From Corallium rubrum (lineage: Eukaryota > Cnidaria > Anthozoa > Scleralcyonacea > Coralliidae), in contig OZ036005.1 of NCBI GenBank assembly GCA_964035015.1, forward strand, positions 373,701 to 437,700: DNA of 64,000 nt, given 5' to 3'. Under the pieces are notes generated by a model, which ran no database searches, was not told where the DNA came from, and saw only the letters and a list, made by a program, of their open reading frames with translations. Position numbers and translations under genes: made by a program. Positions 52,201 to 62,300 of the stretch are shown piece after piece. Numbering within the stretch: the stretch's first letter is position 1; every line of letters begins with the position of its first letter.

Positions 52201-54698
52201 TTTTGGCATTGCAAGCATATTTTCTACTTTATTAAGTGATAACACTTTCAATAACATAAAGTACTCTCTATTGAATAGGATCTTAACTCTGCACCCAGGA
52301 AGACTGGTAATGTTAAACCAGAACTAATTGATATTGATCTGATTCGAGGTATGTTTTTATATACTTTACACTTGCACAGTAGTCTTCAGTAGTTTCTGGC
52401 TGTGTGCTAGCTCTTACATCAAAAACTTAAATCCCCAAAATTGTAGAGGGCCTTTTCAAGTTGGAGACTTGTGTGCCTGGGGAAACTTCTTGACCCCCCC
52501 TCCCTCTTCCCTTGCAGCTGCCTCGAGGGTTCTCCATAGGGATGAGCCGATAATCGGAAATTAATTGGTAGAAGCCGATAATCGGCAACTTTCAGGCTGA
52601 TCGGTTATCAGCCGATCACATTGACATTATATCGGCGGTCTGATAAATATTATTCTGGGTTTTATACTTGGGAATTTCATTTTCTTTTTTAAGAAAAACA
52701 CCAAGTTGTAATGATTCCACAAAGAAACTGTTAAATTTGATTAATTTGATATGGGGCATCATGTTTAACACGTCATATTTCTTGTTTGGTGAAACATTTT
52801 TTGTTTCCGACTTTTGTGAATCGTATTTAATTTTTCATATTTCAACTTAAACTCTACCCTGGGTGCCAGAGGCTCTGAGTTTGTGTTTGGGAGAGGGAGA
52901 GCCTCTGGTCACGCGAGCTTCAAATCTCACTTTGGCGAGTTCAATATCTGAACTCGGTTTTTGATTGGCCTAAATTTCTGAAAGCGTTACTGTGGCGTTA
53001 CTATTGGTTAATCAAAGCAAGTCACGCGTGACCGTGAGTAATTAAAAATATTAAAAACTTAAACCATACACCTCAGAGTCTCGGATTGCCGTTTCAGCTC
53101 ACTGAAAAACCAAAGCGAAAGTCTAGTTTTTGTGAACAGAGGTCAGGAAGTCTGATAATTCTTCTTTCCACAGTGAGTTAGAATTGAGATAAAATCCATA
53201 GTTTCCTTATCGAAAACGAAGTAATGAACGAGTGGGCTATCCGTGAGAATAATCAACAGGAAGTAATTAAAAATATTAAAAACTTAAACCATACACCTCT
53301 GAGTCTCGGATTGCCGTTTCAGCTCACTAAAATACCAAAGCGAAAGTCTAGTTTTTGTGAACAGAGGAAGTCCGATAATTATTCTTTCCACAGTGAGTTA
53401 GAATTGTGATAAAATCCATAAACGAAGTATGCTTTGCTGCCTGTCGAGGACTTTGAACAATCGTAACATAGCAACGTGCGTTTCAAATTTCACTCAACCG
53501 TGAGAATAATCAACAGGAAGTAACTCGCCAAAGTGAGATTTGAAGCTCGCGTGACCAGAGGCTGTCCCTCTCCTAAACACAAACTCGGAGCCTCTGGCAC
53601 CCAGGGTACTTAAACTCCATCTTTTGCTGATGACTGATGGTTAATGATCATGTTATCTTTGCCAAACAATATACAATGTTATGTTTTGCTAGTGTTTCGC
53701 TGGAAATTCAAGTGTCAGGAATTCCTTTCCTGTTGACAAATATCGGTAACCATCGATAAATCGGCCCGATCAGATTGTAAATCGGATCGGAATTTATCGG
53801 ATCGGTAAATTTGATTTTTCTTGATCGGCTCATCCCTAGTTCTCCATTCAATGAGTAAAATCATCTGGCATATTAGACAGAGTAAAACAATAAAGGGGTT
53901 AGGAATATATTTACCAATATTAATAGACGAGTTTCAGGGTGTTGCATGCGCATCGTTTTGGAAAGAAATTGGCGAGCTCTTGGTGGCTCCCCACAAAGTA
54001 AGGAATGGCAAACAGACTTGCTAGCGAGCCAACAACAGCAGAATAACAATGTTTTATATCCAGAAACTGTATCTATACTTTGTTTATTTTAAACAGTATG
54101 CTTACTTTGAGTGGAGCTTGCCAGTTATTTCGAAAAATGATGCGCGCGCAACACCCTGAAACTCGCCTATTGTAACCATGTGCTGCCTGAATTAAAAGGG
54201 AGGATGCACAAGTGTGAGAAGTTAAGGAAACTGCTTTGGAGAGCCAACCAGCTAAATCAGCATAACAGACTATAGTCTGGGTTAGAGCATCTCCTAAGGG
54301 CCCCCAACCTGAAGGGACCCCTGGACCTGGTGAATTTATTAGGTTAATTAGTGACTAAACTAATGGGGTTAGGAGGTAGTGCCCCCCCCCCCCCCCCCCG
54401 AACACAAAATTCCTAAGGGCCCTGAACAGCTCTGTTACTTTGCTGAGCTAAATTTGTGTACTGTAAGTGTAAAAACAGCTGTAAGTTGTAAAGCAAATGT
54501 TGTACATGTATTCACTATTTATATATATATATATATATATGGTCATTGATGATGATAAAGGTTGTTCTCCAAGTGAACGAAGCCATACCTGGTTAATTAA
54601 CAGAAAAGTTGTTTGACTGTGACTGGATTTGAACCTGCAACCTTCGGTTTACTGGTCCGATGCTCTATAATTACCTGCCTGGGTGTCAATTTCCACAT

Positions 54699-54755
<57 letters not shown>

Positions 54756-56271
54756 AAAAGCTTCTAGGACAGCGTCGGCCACGGTTGAAATACAAATATC
54801 ACCAGGGTTAAGTCACTTTGGCCTGAAAAAAAGAGAAAAATCTTCTCGACGTTTCGAGCGAAGGCCCTTCGTCAGGAGAAATTAGTAAACAACTCACATG
54901 TGGTCACACGTATTTATAGCAGAGCTACAATGGGAATCACGTGAACACATGTAAGCCAACAAAAACAAAGTAAACAAATAAATTAATATGTAATTTTAGC
55001 CTGTGTGCAGGTGCTGACCCAATTTGTGGGTCAGCTACCTGCAAATAGGCAAAGAAACAGGTTATAAATTACTATTTAAATCATCGGAAAAAGGTTAAAG
55101 AAAAAGGTATGGAATATGGTGGTGGAGTGAGCTAAATGAAAGAGAATCGCTCATTGAGGCCGTGAGGGTGAATGGTACCAAGTTTGTAAATGAGACGCAT
55201 TTCTTGTTTACGACGAGTATCGTTACAACCTGTAATGGGCTGAATGGCACAGATTTTCATGTTGGAAAAGGAGTGGTTGGCACTGTTGAAATGCCTGGCA
55301 ACAGGTTTATTTTGCACATTGTATTTGACATCACGAAGGTGTTCAACAAACCTGTCACCTAAACGTCTTCCAGTTTCTCCGATGTAAAGCATGGGACATT
55401 TACTGCAAGAGATACAGTAAATGAGGTTGGAGGAAGTGCAAGTGAAACTGTGGGTTATGTTGAACCTACATTTTGGAGCCGAAATTGAAATTGAGGAGTC
55501 TAAATATTTACAGGTGTTGCACCTACCACGACAGCAAGAGCTGGTGCCAACATGTGATACCAAGGCTTGCTGCAGTGAGCTGTGAACAACGTTTTCCCGG
55601 ATGTTTTTGCTATGCCGAAAAGATACTAGGGGTTTCTCAGAGAAAATGGAAGATGTTTCTGGGTCATTTTTAATGAGGTCGAAATTGCGGTTAATGATGT
55701 CCCTTACTTTGAAATTGAAGGGATGAAAAGTGAGAACTAGAGGTACTTTTTCATTAGAAATGGTAGCCAAAGGTTCGCTTAAGGTGTCTGAACGGGAAAT
55801 GTTGGAGACCTTGTGTAAGGCAGTGTCTAAGAGGTGGGAAGGATAACCGCGAATAACAAAAAAGTTTCTCATTTCCAAACATTTGGCATTGAAATCGTCA
55901 TCTTCACTGCAGAGGCGGCGAAGACGAAGAAATTGAGAGAAAGGAATGGAAGTTTTGGTGTGTTTGGGATGATGAGAGGAGAAGAGGAGGTAGCTATGAG
56001 AGTCAGTGGTCTTGTAAAAGACAGAAGTGCTCAGCTTATTACCATTAATGGAGACAAGAATATCTAAGAACGACACACTAGTCTCACTGATCTCCCATGT
56101 GAACTGGAGTGCTGGGTGGAAGTCATTAACATAGTTAATGAAGCAAACCAGGTCAGCGCGCGAACATGATGCAGTGCCCAAGCAATCATCAATGAACCGA
56201 CCATAGTAGTCAGGTAGGAAACCAGTGTATTGTTCAAAGATTTGTTTTTCCACATAACCAACAAATAAGTT

Positions 56272-56350
<79 letters not shown>

Positions 56351-59300
56351 AGCTACACTCAGTGAGCTGTACAATCATTTTCTGCAAAATTTTCCTACCA
56401 AACATTTGGCCTTCTAGCATGCAACAATTATTCAGAACACCTTATACTTGAAGTTGATAGTTCTTCTTTACAATGTAATAAAAGTAATTTAATTTGTACT
56501 TTTTTTATATAAATAGGTTCCACATTTTCTAAAGCAAAACCAGTTCATGGCTGGCTGGCTATTGTTAGAAAGGGCTTTCTTCATGTTTGTCTTTATCCCT
56601 TCTATTACAAATGGTATGCTTGCATTTGACAAATATATTCAACTATTACAGTATATATACAGTATGTAATAGATGAAAATTATAGATCATGATTATTCAT
56701 ATAATTACAAGACAACACATACTATACTGTACAACATAATGCATGCAACACAATAGACCTTTTCACCAAAAGCGGCATCATCTTGAATTTGCAATGCATT
56801 ATGGTCTATCCAGGGTAACAAGCTCCATTAAAAGGGTGATTGCGTAGTGTTGAGACACAATGCGGTAATTTTTCCTTTATAAATACTTTCGTGGCAACAA
56901 TATCTAAATATAATAATTGTCATATTGGTAAAAGCAACAATTCTCGGACATGTAAGGATAGATTCATGTTCATAGATTCAAATGTATCCTTATACGTAAG
57001 AGAATTATTGCTTTTACCAATATGACAACGATCACATCTAGACATTGTTGCCATGAAAGTGTTTATAAAGATAAATTTACCTCATTGTGTCTCAACACTA
57101 AGCAATCACCCTTTTAATTGAGCTTATTACCCTGGATAGACCACAATGCATTGCGAATTCAAGATGGCGCCGCTATATAATATAATAATAATTTATTAAG
57201 AACCAAAATTGCAGCATACGCTGAATTACATTGGATAAATTAACTAATTACAAATGACTTACTGACGCTGGAATAAAGGACATTCTAAATCTATTAGTAT
57301 GATAACGAGGTTCAATAAAAAGTCGCTTATGTCTTAAAGAGTATCTAGAGTTTACATTAAAAGCCGGTAATAAATTGTACAATTTGTGGCTAGGATCATT
57401 AACTATTGCTTTAAAAAGTTTCTTACAAACAACCTAACGAAAAGGTCCATTGTTAATATTTATATATTTACTGTAATCAGTTAGTCAGCGAGGTCCGAAT
57501 TAACGCTTCGCAAATCGCAAATTGCGAAGCTACTGTATTTTGAAAATTTATGAAAACTACGAAGCAGTTCTACGAAAAATTGCGAAGCTCATTGTTGAAA
57601 AATGTAACGACTAAGGCAGTGATCGTCTCGCTTGTATCGTAACAACTCAAAACACAATGTAACGTGAACATTTTAGAACGTAAGGTAACATTTCAGAACA
57701 TACTTTAGAGTGACTTCTTATAAGCGTGGCGCAATTTTTCTGAATGTATCTAAACTTCTTTGAACGTGGCGCAACTTCTCTGAACGAGTGAACGAAGGAT
57801 AAATTCTGAACATAGCATAAATTTTCTTAATGTACTGTATGTAGCGTAATTTTTCAGAACGTGGCATATAACTTCTTTAAATGTAGCGAAAACGTGTCTG
57901 AACTTATAGCGTATAACTTCGTAGAACGTAGCGCAACTTTTCTGACGGCAATCCGGCAATGTAACTTCTTCGAACGCAGCGTAATTTTTCAGAACGTATG
58001 TGGCGTAACTTCTTGGAACGTATAGCGTAACTTACAGAACGTATAACGTAACTTACAGAACGTATAACGTAACTTACAGAACGTATAGCGTAACTTACAG
58101 AACGTATAACGTAACTTACAGAACGTATAACGTAACTTACAGAACGTATAACGTAACTTACAGAACGTATAACGTAACTTACAGAACGTATAACGTAACT
58201 TACAGAACGTATAGCGTAACTTACAGAACGTATAACGTAACTTACAGAACGTATAACGTAACTTACAGAACGTATCAGCATAACTTACAGAACGTATATA
58301 ACGTAACTTACAGAACGTATAACGTAACTTACAGAACGTATAACGTAACTTACAGAACGTATAACGTAACTTACAGAACGTATAACGTAACTTACAGAAC
58401 GTATAACGTAACTTGCAGAACGTATAACGTAACTTACAGAACGTATCAGCATAACTTACAGAACGTATATAACGTAACTTACAGAACGTATAACGTAACT
58501 CACAGAACGTATAACGTAACTTACAGAACGTATAACGTAACTTACAGAACGTATAGCGTAACTTACAGAACTTATCAGCGTAACTTACAGAACGTATCAG
58601 CGTAACTTACAGAACGTATCAGCGTAACTTACAGAACGTATAGCGTAACTTTCCTGAACGTAGCGTAACTTATAAGAACGTAGCAAACAGTAACTATTCT
58701 GAACGAAACTTTTCAGAATGTAGCTTCAAACACTCATTAATAATTCATGAGGAAAATTCAAAAGAAATTAAAATTTAATCAGTGTCGTTATATGTGATAA
58801 AGAAACCTCCTGATTTACATAAACTTTGGCTTTGATTTTCTCGGCTTAGACAAGGTTATTTTTCAAACTTACTACGCCAATGAACTTACCAAGTGGTTCG
58901 TTTTTGAAGCCGTTCAATAAACTCGCAGTTCGTGTTTTATCAGATGTAAAAAATACTCGACTTCACCTCGTGTCTTTGTATCTGATAAAACACTCCTGCT
59001 CGTTTATTAAACAGTACGTAATGTTTTAGAACATTGCGTAATGTTTTCCAACGTAGCATATCGTCTCACAACGTACACTTGATGTTTTACATAGACCGCT
59101 GTCGCACAAAGAAAGCAAAAGTTTGTAAAATTAATGAAAAGACCGTCTTTGAGAGAAGAGTACTGGTTAATTGAAGGGCAATGTTTAATTAACTAGGGGA
59201 GTAACTCATGAAAATAAGCGAAACCATGATCACCCTTTCTCAAATTCATTAATAATTCATGAACCGAAAACAAAGGAAATCAGTACCGAGACGGAGGTTT

Positions 59301-62300
59301 TGATATCGGATGAAGAAATTACATAAATTAAGCCAACTTTCGCCTCGATTTTCTCTTAAAATACTGATTTGTTTGAGATGCTATATCATACACTCGGAAG
59401 AGTTTTTCATCAGGATTCCAAACACCTCGAAATTTGTTAAAAAACCTCGGTTTCGCCTCGGTTTTCAACAAAAGTCTGTTTGGAAATCTTGATGAAATAC
59501 TCCTCCTCGTGTATGATATATTACGTATCTAATGCGTTAATATTTCATGTAGAAAATTCAAAAGAAATTAATTTTTAATCAGGTGTTGTAAATCTTATAT
59601 ACAGTATGAACCTGAACATTCGATGAATATGAACCTGTAAATTGGATAAGTTGTATATTACAATATTTGAATGTGAACTGTATGGGATTTACAACGGCTT
59701 GCCTTCTTCTCACCTTGTAATTATCCAGGCATACAGTTTGGCCAGTTATATTTAACAAATAGATTCCATTTTGCCGTTGTCTGTTCAGTTATAGATGCAC
59801 AGATGACGTCACAACGTGGTAAGAACAAGAAAGTGGCCCACGAGACGCAATGGCTGATGTTCTTACCACGTTGTGACGATACCGTATTTACTCGTTTAAG
59901 CGCCGCGGCGCTCTTTAAATTTTTAATGTTTCGGATGCGTTGCTTATTTGAGGGCGGCGCTTTTTAAAAATTATTTTATTTGTAAACGATAACAAGAAAT
60001 CTTATCAACAAAATAAACATGTTTCAGATGTTTTCTTGTCATTCACAGTGAAATATACTCACTTTGAACATATAAACACTGTAATACAGGACAATAAATT
60101 TCCAAGGCTGTAGTTGCTTTTTATTTAGTTTGGCTTCTCGAACAATTCTGTCTGGCGGTGCTTCGATTAGGCACCGCATTGTTGTGAATGAGTGCGGCGC
60201 TTATTCGAGGGCGGCGCTCTTTAATATTTTTGCTCTCATATGCGGCGGTTAAACGAGTAAATACGGTAACTGAACAGACAACAAAAAAATGGAATCTATT
60301 TGTTTTATACAATACAAAAATTTAAAAGGTTTTTATCAAAACTCTTGTCGGATTTTGGAGCGCGAAGAAGGAAAAAAGCAAGTCAGCTGACGTGTCCATG
60401 CGTCTGTCCTCATATAGATCATAGCCAACAACCAATAAAAACACGCATAGCAACCACACTCATAATACAGTTGTTATACTACAGTAAATACACTAGCTGC
60501 TCTCCTTCACGTTTCAGGTGGAGGGCTGTTTTACCTTCCAAACTATGGATATTCTTGTTAGTGTTATATATTTTACAATTGGTAGCTGTTGGCATGTATG
60601 TAAGCTATGCTGATGAAATGAAGGTTAGTACTTGTAGTGATTACGTCACTAGTGAGCAGTCCCCATGGGGTAGATAGTGAGAGAACCACGAGGAAGAGGA
60701 CTTCAGTAAAATGTAGTATGAACCACTCTATTAAAGAACCCTAAAACACAACATTTTCAGAAGGAATCCGAAGAGATATCCTCGTCGAATCGCTTGGTTT
60801 TCTGCCATGTTGCTCCTAACGGTTTACACTGAGCCGAGTACTTCATGTAATTATCTACAAATGTCATGTTTGAGTGCCCTCAAAACAAAGATGGGGAATC
60901 GATCATGCACAGAACGGATTGGACAGCACCTTTAAACAATGGGAATGAATGAGTACTGTTGCTGTTCTTGTTACTGCCACATACCCCACTGCCCTGGGCC
61001 CTGCAACACCTGGTTAGGCTGCACATCTTGGTGGGCTTCAGCTTTTCAATAGTGTTTAAACATTTTTTTAAATTCTGTAATAAAGCTATTAATTTTTAAT
61101 TTATGACCAGGGAAGACTGGTTGACATTATTAGAGGGTGAGTGCATGAGCCTAATGCAAGTGTCATATACATCACTTGCAAGTTGGGCCCCATAACTTCT
61201 AACAGTAATTGTTAAAAATAATATATTAATAAATCATTATATGTACATATACTGCTGACTGTTTAATCTTTACAGTATGAACTCTTTTTTTTAAGAATAT
61301 TTATCCTTCTGAGGCTTTTGGACCTGTACTGGTAAGTTCAAGACTGCATTTGCCCTCTCTCCTTTGCTGACGTGTGGCTAAATGGAGGAATTGCTCCAAC
61401 TTGTGATAGTAACAGTGGTGGAGAGTTACATTAATACTCCAACACTCTTATTAGATATCTATAAAAAATAATGCTAATAGAGACCGACAAACAGACAGTA
61501 TTAAAACTATGTGGTTTTATACTCAGATTGAAGCGTATAAACGGGAATACGGCCTCTGGGAGTGAGAGTAACTCCACTGGCTTGGTAACTCCACTAGCTT
61601 AGTAACTCCACTAGCTTGGCAACTCTACACCACTGTTACTATTTTTATCGTCCACCAGTCGGAGCAATTCCTCCATTTAGCCACACGTCTTTGACGATGT
61701 TTCCATGAAGAGTTGCTGATCGTATTATTTACGAAAACCTCGGGAGAGGCGAGCAGCATATGCCCATGCTAAAGTTGATGTCATCTCATCATTTTTAAAG
61801 CAGAAATCTCTATAAAGCATTGTGAAATTCATGAATAATTAATGAGGTTGAGCAGCAATCAAAACGTAGCATTCAAGTCACATGTATAAGTTTGTAAATC
61901 CCAATAAAGATCATCTTTTGGACAAAGTGATCTGTATCAAAAGTTAAGAATACTAATTAGCCTTCTTGGTGATCTTTATCAAAAGTTATGAATACTAATT
62001 AGCTTCATTCTATTATTTCATTTCACAAGTACGATAAAGCATTTGCGTCCGATCTGTATGGGGATTTACTTCGGCCCGCCTGCGAGCCGAAGTCCAGCCG
62101 AAGTAAATCCCTATATACAGATCGACCGCTCATGCTTATCAAATTCATTAAAAATTCATGAAGCAAATTCAAAAGAAATGAATATTTAATAATATCTGTA
62201 AATCGCATACAGATTCGTCCTGATTTACATAAACTTTTTCTCAATTTACTCAGCTAAAATCACTCCAACTTGAAAAATAGTTTGAAAACATGGCTATTTA

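Noticed and set aside
57904..58281. SYVIRSV-repeat frame on the minus strand
   Set aside because: Translation of the 21-bp satellite; no signal outside it.
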